From Deltaproteobacteria bacterium (GTDB taxonomy: Bacteria; Desulfobacterota; Desulfuromonadia; Geobacterales; Geobacteraceae): a stretch of 15,703 nucleotides of DNA. Numbering within the stretch: position 1 is the stretch's first letter; the number at the start of each line of letters is the position of its first letter. The notes beneath the pieces are model-generated. The model was given only the letters and a program-made list of their open reading frames with translations, did no database searches and was not told the DNA's origin. Positions 7,011-15,528 of the stretch are shown here, in pieces. The stretch covers positions 1 to 15,703 of the forward strand of contig JAJZQA010000017.1 in the NCBI GenBank assembly GCA_021810985.1, in the 5' to 3' direction. The translations under genes were made by a program, and so were the position numbers.

Positions 7011-8232
7011 ATTATTACTCAGCCTGAAAATTGCCGTGCGGGCGCTCAGGACCAACAAAATGCGTTCTTTCCTGACGATGCTGGGTATAATTATCGGAAT
7101 TGCCGCGGTCATCGCCATGGTTGCTATCGGATCAGGGGCAAGTAAGATTATCTCTGAACAAATTGCCAGCATCGGCAGTAATATTCTCCTGGTTTTGCCC
7201 GGTTCAAGAACGAGTGGCGGTATCCGCCTTGGTCACGGCAGCACACCCACGCTTACCTATGATGACGCAAAAGCTATATCCGTGGAATGTCCGGCCGTGG
7301 CTCTTGCTGCACCGATTGTACGGGGAGGGGCACCGGTTGTGTACGGTAATATGAACTGGACGACCGCGGTAATGGGAATAACCCCGGAATATCTTGCGGT
7401 GAGGGATTGGCCGGTTATTGAAGGTAGAAATCTCGTTCAGTCCGATGTTGACGGCGCGACCAAAAATTGCCTGATCGGCAAGACTGTTGCCGATACCCTG
7501 TTCGGTTCAGAAGATCCGCTGGGTAAAATTATTCGTATCAAAAAATTACCCTTTACGGTGGTCGGTATTATGGACAGGAAAGGGCGATCTCCCCAAGGAT
7601 CTGACCAGGATGATATTGTTTTCGTTCCGTTACGAACGGGGCAGAGAAAACTCTTCGGCAGCGAGTATCCGAATTCGGTGGGGTCGATCATGATCCAGGC
7701 GAAAAGCGAGCAAGATCTTGACCGGGCAGAGGAGCAGGTAACCGCTCTGCTGAATCAACGGCACAGAATTGGCCCAAGTCGTGAAGCTGATTTTACCGTG
7801 CGTAACCTGACGGAATTACTTGATGTTGCCGAACAATCATCCAAGGCTATGTCCCTGTTGCTTGGTGCGGTTGCATCCATTTCCCTGATTGTCGGCGGGA
7901 TCGGCATCATGAATATTATGCTGGTGTCAGTTACCGAACGGACGCGGGAAATCGGGATTCGTATGGCAATCGGGGCCACGGAGCGGGATATTCTGCTCCA
8001 GTTTCTCACTGAGGCGGTACTTCTGACCCTTATCGGCGGAATTATCGGCATGCTGCTGGGGGTAGGGGGCGCCAAACTGGTTTCCGTCATTTTCGACTGG
8101 CCTACGCTGATTTCCGTTCAGGCAATCGCCATCGCCTTTTGTTTTTCCGGTGCGGTCGGGATTTTCTTTGGCTTTTATCCTGCCCGGAAAGCAGCGTCAC
8201 TGAACCCTATCGAGGCGTTGCGTTATGAGTAG
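7003..8232 (+). CDS. MacB/FtsX-type ABC transporter permease subunit
   Basis: I chose GTG 7003 (409 residues): it follows a purine-rich ribosome binding site (AGGGGG around 6992-6997), and the protein then begins VIELLLSLKIAVRALRTNKM, the usual start for this family. The frame is open further upstream within the ATPase gene, but that part does not look like protein of this family. One membrane helix (about 23-45, LTMLGIIIGIAAVIAM) is followed by a large periplasmic MacB_PCD domain and then three helices (about 284-308, 335-360, 370-392). The sequence between helices, VTERTREIGIRMAIGAT, is the FtsX-family coupling segment. The ending NPIEALRYE is typical. It should work with the ATPase and the MacA-like adaptor to push substrate from the periplasm into the outer membrane channel. 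Confidence 0.92.
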   Translation: MIELLLSLKIAVRALRTNKMRSFLTMLGIIIGIAAVIAMVAIGSGASKIISEQIASIGSNILLVLPGSRTSGGIRLGHGSTPTLTYDDAKAISVECPAVALAAPIVRGGAPVVYGNMNWTTAVMGITPEYLAVRDWPVIEGRNLVQSDVDGATKNCLIGKTVADTLFGSEDPLGKIIRIKKLPFTVVGIMDRKGRSPQGSDQDDIVFVPLRTGQRKLFGSEYPNSVGSIMIQAKSEQDLDRAEEQVTALLNQRHRIGPSREADFTVRNLTELLDVAEQSSKAMSLLLGAVASISLIVGGIGIMNIMLVSVTERTREIGIRMAIGATERDILLQFLTEAVLLTLIGGIIGMLLGVGGAKLVSVIFDWPTLISVQAIAIAFCFSGAVGIFFGFYPARKAASLNPIEALRYE

Positions 8233-8274
8233 CCGTGCAGTTTTGTACCGTGGTTTTTCAAGAAAGGATTTCTG

Positions 8275-9801
8275 ATGGCTTTCTATCGCGTGCGTATACT
8301 TTTTTATATTTTTCCGTTTCTTGGACTTGTCCTTTCCGGATCCGCCCATGCCGGGGCTGATGTGGTTAATCTGACCTTGAAACAGGCCATCAGCACGGCT
8401 GTCGAGAAGAATCTGGAGGTCAGGGCCGAGCTCTACAATCCGGCCATGAATGAGGCGGAAATCAGGCTGAACCGCGGTATCTATGATCCATTGCTTACAC
8501 TTACGGCCAATTACCAGCAGTCCGTCACCCAGTCGGCCAGCACTGTCGTCTCCGGTGCCCTGATCAGCCGGCAAAAAAGCCTCCAGGCAGATGCGGGCAT
8601 CAACCAGCTCCTGCCCATTGGCGGTTCGCTGGGGTTTTCCTATACTAATCTCTGGAATCGCAACAATGCTGATCCAACTCGTGGATTTCTCGATGATTAC
8701 TGGAGATCGGAACTTGTGGCAAGCTATGCACAGCCACTTCTCAAAAACTTTGGCCGGGAGGCTACCGAAATTGGCATTGCCGTGGCAATAAATAACAAGA
8801 CGGCTTCCATCGATCTCTTCAAAAATACCCTGATGGATGTCGTTACCAGAGTCCGTTCCGCATATTTTACCTTATACAGTCTGAAGGAGAACCTTGAGGC
8901 AAGAAAGTCAGCCCTTGTCCTTTCTCAAAAAATTCTCGCTGATACCAAGGGACAGGTGAGAGCCGGTGTTCTTCCGGCCATGGAAATACTGAATGCCGAA
9001 TTCGGTGTTGCTGCGCGGGAGAAGGAGTTGATTGATGCGGAAAAGCTGTTCATGGATCAGATGGACGTGGTACGAATTCTTCTGCAGCTGGAGGGACATC
9101 AGGCGTTGAATCCGATTGACCCGCCGACCCGCGAGCAACATTCTATCAACGAAGCTGATGCAGTCGCGAGGGCACTGTCGCAACGCCCTGATCTGAAGGC
9201 CCAGCGGGTAAATCTTGAAACTCTAGACCTGCAAACCCGCGTGGCGCATAACAGGACCTTGCCGGACCTGACATTCAATGCCAGTGCCGCTCTCACCGGA
9301 CTCGAAAGAGATTTCGGCCGGGATATGAAAAAGCTTGGCTCCGCGGATTATCCGATCTGGGCAGTCGGGCTGCAATTCAGTTATCCGCTTGGGAACCGGG
9401 CCGCGAAAAATGATTTTATCAGGAGCCGGCTCAGTACGGAACAGGCGCAGGTGCAGCTCAAGAGTCTTGAAGAGAATGTCAGGAATGAAGTCCGGAGCGC
9501 CATCCGTGGTGTTCAGGCAAACTATCGGCAATTGGATGTGGCCGACCGTGGTCTCGCCTATGCCGAGGAGCGCATGCGCGCCTATATAAAACGGAATGAG
9601 GTCGGGCTGGCAACAACCAAAGAGGTGGTCGATGTCCAAAATGACCTGGTTACCGCGAAGGTGAACCAGATTCAGGCGCAGGCTGACTACACCATAGCCA
9701 TTGGACAGTATTGGAAAGCCACCGGAGAGCTGCTGGATCAGGAAGGGATAACGGTTACCGGAAAGGAAGCGGATGCTTTATATGACACCTCCAGCCGCTA
9801 A
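8275..9801 (+). CDS. TolC-family outer membrane efflux channel
   Basis: A protein of 508 residues with a classic signal peptide (cleavage expected after AHA, residue 26). ATG 8275 has AAAGGA about 9 bases upstream and follows the permease by 42 bases. Two long alpha-helical repeat halves (outer membrane efflux protein repeats) are seen, the first beginning LTLKQAISTAVEKNLEV and the second around AVARALSQRPDLKAQRVNLE. The QRPDL phrase is frequent in this family. TolC proteins form trimers with a beta-barrel in the outer membrane and a periplasmic helical tunnel that docks to adaptors. It is the only such channel gene in the cluster and sits between an ABC module and an RND module, so it may serve both. 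The N-terminus of the next gene overlaps it only if a less likely upstream start is used. Confidence 0.92.
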   Translation: MAFYRVRILFYIFPFLGLVLSGSAHAGADVVNLTLKQAISTAVEKNLEVRAELYNPAMNEAEIRLNRGIYDPLLTLTANYQQSVTQSASTVVSGALISRQKSLQADAGINQLLPIGGSLGFSYTNLWNRNNADPTRGFLDDYWRSELVASYAQPLLKNFGREATEIGIAVAINNKTASIDLFKNTLMDVVTRVRSAYFTLYSLKENLEARKSALVLSQKILADTKGQVRAGVLPAMEILNAEFGVAAREKELIDAEKLFMDQMDVVRILLQLEGHQALNPIDPPTREQHSINEADAVARALSQRPDLKAQRVNLETLDLQTRVAHNRTLPDLTFNASAALTGLERDFGRDMKKLGSADYPIWAVGLQFSYPLGNRAAKNDFIRSRLSTEQAQVQLKSLEENVRNEVRSAIRGVQANYRQLDVADRGLAYAEERMRAYIKRNEVGLATTKEVVDVQNDLVTAKVNQIQAQADYTIAIGQYWKATGELLDQEGITVTGKEADALYDTSSR

Positions 9802-9838
9802 CGGAGCAGCCTGCGGGAAATCTCGGGAGATAGGCGCG

Positions 9839-10966
9839 ATGCCGCTGAAGCGACTCATTTTTGCGGTGCTTTTATCTGTAGGTACTTTGCTAGCCTCCTG
9901 TTCCGGGAATGTGGAAAAGCCAAAGGCGAAACCTGCGGTTCCGGTTACCGTTTCCACGTCGCTGAGGAAAGCCGTGCCGGTGCAGCTTCGTGTCATCGGT
10001 ACCGTTGAGGCGCTCTCAACCGTTTCCATCAAGTCTCAGGTCAATGGGATGTTGGAAGAGGTTCATTTTCGCGAAGGAGAGGATGTCGGCAGGGGGACCT
10101 TGCTTTTTACAATCGACAGCCGTCCTTTTGCCGCGGTATTGCGCCAGGCCAAAGCAGCCCTCGCACGTGATATTGCTCAGGAGAAGTATGCACGTGATCA
10201 GGCAAGACGATATGCTGCATTGCTGGAAGAGGGGATTGTGACGCAGGATCAGTATGAACAGTTGCGGTCAAATGCCGAGGCACTTGCCGAGACGGTACGT
10301 GCCGGCCGGGCGGCGGTAGATACTGCAGCCGTTATGCTGGGATACTGTTCAATCCACTCCCCGATCGATGGTCGCACGGGCAATCTCATGGTACAAAGGG
10401 GCAATCTCGTCAAAGCCAATGATGAACCGACTTTGGTGACCATTAACCAGATCACGCCCATTTACGTAACCTTTTCAGTTCCCGAGAAGGAGCTCGCGGG
10501 AATTAAAAAACATCTGGCCGCCGGTGATCTGAAGGTGGAAGCGTTGATCCCGAACGATTCGGGCCCCGCCGAGCAGGGCGTCATCAATTTCCTCGATAAC
10601 ATGGTGGACCCGACAACCGGCACAATTAAACTCAAGGGAACTTTTCCGAACAAACAGCGGAGGCTCTGGCCGGGTCAGTTCGTCAACGTGGTCCTGACCC
10701 TTGCCACGCTTCCGAATGCCGTGACCGTGCCGGCGCAAGCTGTTCAGACCGGCCAGGAGGGGGTGTTTGTCTTTGTGGTGAAGCCTGATCTCACGGTAGA
10801 AATGAGACCGGTGGTCACTGGTGTCACCTACAACGGCGAGACTGTGGTTGAAAAAGGCCTGAGCGGGGGAGAAACCGTGGTGACGGACGGCCAGCTGCAG
10901 CTGGTACCCGGCTCTCGGGTTACCAACGCCGCGGCGAGCACGAACGGCAAGGTTTCCCGGCCATGA
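9839..10966 (+). CDS. RND efflux periplasmic adaptor lipoprotein (MdtA/AcrA-like)
   Basis: I chose ATG 9839 (375 residues): GGGAGA (9825-9830) lies 8 bases upstream and the protein then begins with a textbook lipoprotein signal, MPLKRLIFAV to LLASC, with the lipid-modified cysteine at residue 21. Two ATGs further upstream (9773, 9782) would bury that signal and overlap the TolC-like gene. Seen: lipoyl halves around residues 65-92 and 173-195 (SIHSPIDGRTGNLMVQRG), a helical hairpin between them (RYAALLEEGIVTQDQYEQL), barrel segment PIYVTFSVPEKEL, and NMVDPTTGTIKLKGTFPN (254-271) with WPGQFVNV (277-284), both family hallmarks of RND adaptors. It couples the RND pump encoded next, whose start overlaps this stop by ATGA, to the outer membrane channel. 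Confidence 0.92.
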   Translation: MPLKRLIFAVLLSVGTLLASCSGNVEKPKAKPAVPVTVSTSLRKAVPVQLRVIGTVEALSTVSIKSQVNGMLEEVHFREGEDVGRGTLLFTIDSRPFAAVLRQAKAALARDIAQEKYARDQARRYAALLEEGIVTQDQYEQLRSNAEALAETVRAGRAAVDTAAVMLGYCSIHSPIDGRTGNLMVQRGNLVKANDEPTLVTINQITPIYVTFSVPEKELAGIKKHLAAGDLKVEALIPNDSGPAEQGVINFLDNMVDPTTGTIKLKGTFPNKQRRLWPGQFVNVVLTLATLPNAVTVPAQAVQTGQEGVFVFVVKPDLTVEMRPVVTGVTYNGETVVEKGLSGGETVVTDGQLQLVPGSRVTNAAASTNGKVSRP

Positions 10967-13900
10967 ATATTGCGGAGTTGTTCATCCGCCGGCCGATCAT
11001 GACTACACTGGTCATGGTGTCGATTCTTTTGTTCGGGCTGTATGCCTATCGCTTTCTTCCGGTGAGCGACCTGCCCAATGTCGACTTTCCCACCATCCAG
11101 GTCACGGCAAGTCTACCGGGAGCCAATCCGGATACCATGGCATCGGCGGTTGCCATTCCCCTGGAGAGGCAATTCTCCACCATTGCCGGGGTCGACTCCA
11201 TGACCTCCGCCAACAGCACCGGCTCCACGAGCATCACCCTCCAGTTCAAACTCTCCAGGGATATCGATGCGGCTGCTCAGGATGTGCAGGCGGCAATTTC
11301 CAGGGCTTCACGCCAGTTGCCGCCTACCATGCCGTCACCCCCTTCATTTCGCAAAGTCAACCCGGCTGATCAGCCGATTATTTACCTGGCGCTGAGTTCT
11401 CCCACCTTGCCGCTTTATTCGGTAAACGAATATGCCGACACCTTCATCGCGCAACGCATCTCAATGATCGAGGGCGTGGCCCAGGTTCAGGTGTTCGGCT
11501 CGCAAAAGTACGCGGTCCGTGCGCAACTGGACCCCAAGGAACTGGCAAGCCGCCAGATCGGCCTCAACGAGGTTGCCAATGCCTTGGAGAACAGCAACGT
11601 CAATCTGCCTACCGGCAGCCTTGATGGTAAGAAGCAGTCCTATACCATCCAGGCAACCGGCCAGCTCTACGACGCAGCGGCATACCGTCCGCTGATCGTT
11701 GCCTACCGCAATGGTTCGCCGGTGAGGCTGGAGGAGCTCGGACGGGTTATCGACACCGTGGAAAACAACAAGGTGGCGAACTGGTTCAATAACACTCGTG
11801 CCGTGGTCCTCGCCGTACAGCGGCAACCAGGTACAAATACTATCGAGGTGGTGAACAGTGTCAAAGAACTGCTTCCGGTTTTCCGGGCGCAGATGCCGGC
11901 ATCCGTCGACCTCAATATTCTTTTCGACCGCTCCTTGTCCATCCGCGAATCGGTGGCCGATGTAAAATTTACCCTCGGCCTGACCATCTGTCTGGTGATA
12001 ATGGTCATCTTCCTGTTTCTGCGTAATCTTTCGGCGACAATTATCCCCAGCCTGGCGCTGCCCTTATCAATTATCGGCACCTTTGCCGCCATGTATCTTT
12101 TCGATTTCAGCATCGATAATATTTCCCTCATGGCACTGACCCTTTCCGTCGGATTTGTCGTGGATGATGCCATTGTCATGCTGGAAAACATCGTCCGCCA
12201 CATGGAGCAGGGTGAAGACGTGCTTGAGGCTGCACTGAAGGGCTCGCGGGAGGTGGGCTTTACGATCCTCTCCATGACCCTTTCGCTGGTGGCGGTCTTT
12301 ATTCCGGTACTGTTCATGGGCGGTATCATGGGCCGGCTTCTTCATGAATTTGCCGTTACCATCAGCATTGCAATCCTCATCTCCGGTTTCGTTTCCCTGA
12401 CCCTGACTCCGATGCTCTGCAGCCGTTTTCTTCGTCCCGCCGGCACGGAACGGCATGGCCGTATCTACACGGTAATTGAAACTTTTTTCACTGCCATGCA
12501 CCGTGCCTACGAGCGGAGTCTGCATGCGGCTCTGCATCACCGCCGCGCGATACTGGCGATTATCCTGGCTTTGACGGTCGTTACCGGCTGGCTGTTCGTC
12601 AAGATGCCGAAAGGGTTTCTGCCGAGTGAAGATACCGGGCAGATTTTTGCCTTTACCGAGGCGGCCCAAGGCATTTCCTTCGAAGACATGGTGTCGCATC
12701 AGCGAAAACTGGCGAACATCGTTGCCCAGGACCCCAACATAGATGCCTTCATGTCGGCCGTCGGCTCCGGTGGGGCAAGCTCTTCCAGTAATACCGGCCG
12801 GATGTTCATGCGCTTGAAACCGCATGACCAGCGAAAACTTTCCGCTGACGAGATTATCCAGGAGCTTAAGCCAAAGCTCGCCACGGTGCCGGGCATCAAG
12901 ATGTACCTGCAGAATCTTCCGGCAATCCGGATCGGCGGGCGGTTGACCAAGAGTCAATACCAGTTTACCCTGCAAAGTCCTGACAAGGATGAGCTGTATG
13001 CGCATTCAGCCGAACTTGAAGCGAAGATGCGAGCGTTGCAGCAATTGCAGGATGTTACCAGTGATCTTCAGATCAAGAATCCCGAGGTAACCGTGCAGAT
13101 CGACCGAGACAAAGCCTCCGCGCTCGGTGTTTCGGTGGAACAGATCGAGGAGGCCCTGTATTATGCCTATGGTTCGCGACAGGTTACGACAATTTATGCA
13201 CCGAACAACCAATACCAGGTAATCCTGGAACTGGCGGAGCAATACCAGCAGGATCCGTCAGCACTGGCCATGCTCTATGTCCAAGCCGATAACGGGAAAC
13301 TCTTGCCTCTCAATACGGTTGCAACGATTACCAAGGGGCTCGGGCCGCTTACGGTAAATCACCAGGGCCAGCTTCCCGCTGTTACCATTTCATTCAATTT
13401 GAAACCGGGAGTTGCTTTGGGTGATGCCGTGTCTCTGGTGGAAAATCTTGGCCGGGAGACACTTCCGGCAACCATCTCCACCAGCTTCCAGGGGACTGCC
13501 CAGGCCTTCCAGGCTTCGCTGAAGGGACTCTGGCTGCTCCTGCTCATGGCGGTTCTGGTTATCTACATTGTTCTCGGCATTCTCTATGAGAGTTTCATCC
13601 ATCCATTAACGATTCTGTCCGGACTTCCCGCTGCGGGCTTCGGTGCGCTGATGACACTCATGCTGTTTCATAAGGACTTGGATGTCTATGCCTTTGTCGG
13701 GGTGATCATGCTGATCGGGATTGTAAAGAAAAATGCCATCATGATGATCGACTTTGCCCTCGAGGCACAGCGCAGGGAAGGGAAACAGCCACTGGAGGCA
13801 ATCTGCCAGGGCGCTTTGATACGTTTTCGTCCCATCATGATGACCACCATGGCTGCCCTCATGGGAACCCTACCCATCGCCATCGGTTTCGGCGCCGGCG

Positions 13901-14073
13901 CCGAGGGACGGCGCCCCTTGGGTTTGGCGGTGGTTGGCGGTCTTATCGTTTCGCAGTTGCTGACACTTTACATTACGCCGGTGGTTTACTACTATATGGA
14001 CAGATTGCAGGTTCGTGCGCTTGCACTGTTTCCTGGCAGGAGGAGTAACCGCCAGTCATCCGGTATTGACTGA
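10963..14073 (+). CDS. RND multidrug efflux pump, inner-membrane subunit (HAE1, MdtB/MdtC-like)
   Basis: A full-length pump of 1036 residues. The N-terminus MNIAELFIRRPIMTTLVMVS leads into helix 1, then the porter segment LPVSDLPNVDFPTIQVTAS, which recalls MdtB/MdtC. The proton-relay aspartates in helix 4 are D401 and D402 (GFVVDDAIVMLENI). The helix 10 segment GIVKKNAIMMIDFA carries the relay lysine and is nearly the MdtB/MdtC wording; AcrB has a different sequence there. E. coli uses two such subunits in MdtABC, whereas here there is one, which would probably form a homotrimer. It uses the proton gradient to export drugs, bile-like compounds or lipophilic metabolites from periplasm or inner leaflet; the substrate cannot be predicted. 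The start overlaps the adaptor stop by ATGA. Confidence 0.95.
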   Translation: MNIAELFIRRPIMTTLVMVSILLFGLYAYRFLPVSDLPNVDFPTIQVTASLPGANPDTMASAVAIPLERQFSTIAGVDSMTSANSTGSTSITLQFKLSRDIDAAAQDVQAAISRASRQLPPTMPSPPSFRKVNPADQPIIYLALSSPTLPLYSVNEYADTFIAQRISMIEGVAQVQVFGSQKYAVRAQLDPKELASRQIGLNEVANALENSNVNLPTGSLDGKKQSYTIQATGQLYDAAAYRPLIVAYRNGSPVRLEELGRVIDTVENNKVANWFNNTRAVVLAVQRQPGTNTIEVVNSVKELLPVFRAQMPASVDLNILFDRSLSIRESVADVKFTLGLTICLVIMVIFLFLRNLSATIIPSLALPLSIIGTFAAMYLFDFSIDNISLMALTLSVGFVVDDAIVMLENIVRHMEQGEDVLEAALKGSREVGFTILSMTLSLVAVFIPVLFMGGIMGRLLHEFAVTISIAILISGFVSLTLTPMLCSRFLRPAGTERHGRIYTVIETFFTAMHRAYERSLHAALHHRRAILAIILALTVVTGWLFVKMPKGFLPSEDTGQIFAFTEAAQGISFEDMVSHQRKLANIVAQDPNIDAFMSAVGSGGASSSSNTGRMFMRLKPHDQRKLSADEIIQELKPKLATVPGIKMYLQNLPAIRIGGRLTKSQYQFTLQSPDKDELYAHSAELEAKMRALQQLQDVTSDLQIKNPEVTVQIDRDKASALGVSVEQIEEALYYAYGSRQVTTIYAPNNQYQVILELAEQYQQDPSALAMLYVQADNGKLLPLNTVATITKGLGPLTVNHQGQLPAVTISFNLKPGVALGDAVSLVENLGRETLPATISTSFQGTAQAFQASLKGLWLLLLMAVLVIYIVLGILYESFIHPLTILSGLPAAGFGALMTLMLFHKDLDVYAFVGVIMLIGIVKKNAIMMIDFALEAQRREGKQPLEAICQGALIRFRPIMMTTMAALMGTLPIAIGFGAGAEGRRPLGLAVVGGLIVSQLLTLYITPVVYYYMDRLQVRALALFPGRRSNRQSSGID

Positions 14074-14091
14074 CGTGGGAGTAAATTGATC

Positions 14092-15225
14092 ATGTCATTG
14101 TTTCTGCTGACGTTTGTTTCGCTTTATGCGGGAATGCACTACTATGCCTTCCGTAAGGTGAATGCCGCGTTCCCGCTGACTACCTTGGGCACTGTTGCCC
14201 TCGTTGCCTGGATGACGCTGATGATCCTGGCTCCGATTCTTGTCCGGTTTATCGAAAGAGAAGGGATTGAAACGGTTGCTGTTCCTCTTGCCGTAGTTGG
14301 CTACACCTGGATGGGTTTTCTCTTTCTCTTCTGCGTGACAATGATGATGATTGATCTCGCGCGTCTCCTGCTCTGGCTGGGAGGTCTATGTTTTCAGCGG
14401 GAGGCCTTGGTTTTCGTTACCGCTCGTCAGGCTTTTCTGTTTGCTGCCTTCCTTTCGTTCGGCATTACCATTTACGGGTATCTTGAGGCACAGGCTGTCA
14501 GGTTGGAAAAAATCGTAATACCGACCAGCAAACTTCCACCATCGATCAAGTCTTTCAGGATTGTTCAGATTTCCGACGTCCATCTCGGCCTGATCATCCG
14601 AGAGCAAAGGCTGGAGAAAATCATCCGCGAAATCGAAATGGCGCAACCGGACTTGCTGGTTTCAACCGGAGATTTGGTGGACGGTCAGATGGATGGAATG
14701 ACGTCGCTTTCCGACATGCTGGGTAAAGTCCATACTCCCTTCGGCAAGATTGCGGTTACCGGCAACCATGAGTGGTATGCCGGGGCCAAGAATTCTTTGG
14801 ACTTCACGCGACAAGCGGGGTTTAGTGTACTTCAAGGTGAATTGCTGGATGTTTCCGGAATAATCACTGTAGCCGGCGTGGATGATCCTGCCGGCGCAAG
14901 ATTCAAGTCAGGGAAAATAAACGAAGAGGAACTCCTGAAAAAAGCTCCCAACGGTCGATTTGTCTTGCTCGTGAAACATCGGCCAGTGGCGGCAAAGCAG
15001 AGCGTTGGTTTTTTCGATCTGCAACTTTCAGGGCACATCCATAAAGGACAGATTTATCCGTTCGGACTGGTGACGAAGCTGTTCTATCCTGTTAAGACCG
15101 GTCTTTCCTGGATTTTCGATACCTGCTTTCTGTATGTGAGCAGAGGAACGGGGACCTGGGGGCCACCGATCCGTTTTCTGGCCCCCCCGGAGGTTACCGT
15201 TATTGACCTGGTGAGAAGATATTGA
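14092..15225 (+). CDS. Membrane-anchored metallophosphoesterase (YkuE/YaeI-like)
   Basis: A protein of 377 residues from ATG 14092; a TTG six bases earlier is an alternative start because GGGAG (14077-14081) fits either. The N-terminal 130 residues are very hydrophobic and look like four membrane segments (about 1-18, 28-52, 64-98, 112-130). The C-terminal half is a calcineurin-like phosphoesterase with QISDVHLG (159-166), STGDLVDGQ (191-199), TGNHEWY (223-229), VKHRP (294-298) and SGHIHKGQ (313-320), so the metal-binding residues appear intact. YaeI/YkuE relatives act on lipid-linked or other phosphate esters, but the substrate here is unknown. It begins only 18 bases after the RND pump stop and is likely the last gene of the efflux transcript. 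The link to efflux may reflect envelope-lipid remodelling or simple read-through; this is inference. Confidence 0.88.
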   Translation: MSLFLLTFVSLYAGMHYYAFRKVNAAFPLTTLGTVALVAWMTLMILAPILVRFIEREGIETVAVPLAVVGYTWMGFLFLFCVTMMMIDLARLLLWLGGLCFQREALVFVTARQAFLFAAFLSFGITIYGYLEAQAVRLEKIVIPTSKLPPSIKSFRIVQISDVHLGLIIREQRLEKIIREIEMAQPDLLVSTGDLVDGQMDGMTSLSDMLGKVHTPFGKIAVTGNHEWYAGAKNSLDFTRQAGFSVLQGELLDVSGIITVAGVDDPAGARFKSGKINEEELLKKAPNGRFVLLVKHRPVAAKQSVGFFDLQLSGHIHKGQIYPFGLVTKLFYPVKTGLSWIFDTCFLYVSRGTGTWGPPIRFLAPPEVTVIDLVRRY

Positions 15226-15235
15226 CGAAGTGGGG

Positions 15236-15415
15236 TTAGCGGCAATCGTCACGCCAGAGGCAGGAAAACTGTCCGCAGGTGTCAGATGTGTTGGTATTGT
15301 AACAATCGCAATTCCCTTCATCACGCTGAATTGCCCGAATGATTTCCGCTTTTTTCATATTTTTACCCAGTATTCCCCGATCTTTTGCAATTTTTTTCAC
15401 ATCATCAAGTTTCAT
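15236..15415 (-). CDS. Small SAP/HeH-like protein with a cysteine-rich tail, 59 residues
   Basis: A short reading frame on the minus strand. Its start, 15413-15415, is preceded at 8 bases by a perfect AAGGAG (15424-15429 on the complement). The first half, MKLDDVKKIAKDRGILGKN followed by MKKAEIIRAIQ, has the helix-extended-helix pattern of SAP/LEM/Rho-N type nucleic acid-binding motifs. The second half has five cysteines (residues 36, 38, 47, 52 and 58) in NCDCY...TCGQFSCLWRDDC. From memory, similar proteins ending in a C-LW-R-x-D-C tail occur as single-domain unknowns in Desulfobacterota and relatives. Cysteines could bind a metal or form disulfides. Its stop faces the phosphoesterase stop with a 10-base gap. 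Confidence 0.8.
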   Translation of the reverse strand: MKLDDVKKIAKDRGILGKNMKKAEIIRAIQRDEGNCDCYNTNTSDTCGQFSCLWRDDCR

Positions 15416-15457
15416 GAGTGTTTCTCCTTATTATGGACTACGTAGAAAATCTTCAAA

Positions 15458-15485
15458 ACTATAGCAAAAAAGTTTGTGAATTCAA
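15458..15485 (-). promoter_or_regulatory. Candidate sigma-70 promoter of the SAP/HeH-like gene
   Basis: Read on the minus strand, TTGAAT (complement of 15480-15485) is followed after 16 bases by TATAGT (complement of 15458-15463). The matches are 4 of 6 and 5 of 6. The predicted start lies roughly 35 bases before the start codon, which leaves room for the AAGGAG site. Confidence 0.5.
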
Positions 15486-15528
15486 CCCTGCATGATTTGT
15501 TTACGGCATATTTGTCGAGTAAGTACTA

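Noticed and set aside
12067..13005. A 312-codon minus-strand frame opposite the RND pump gene
   Set aside because: The composition is histidine-, arginine- and glutamine-rich as expected from an antisense shadow, and the RND frame is clearly the coding one.
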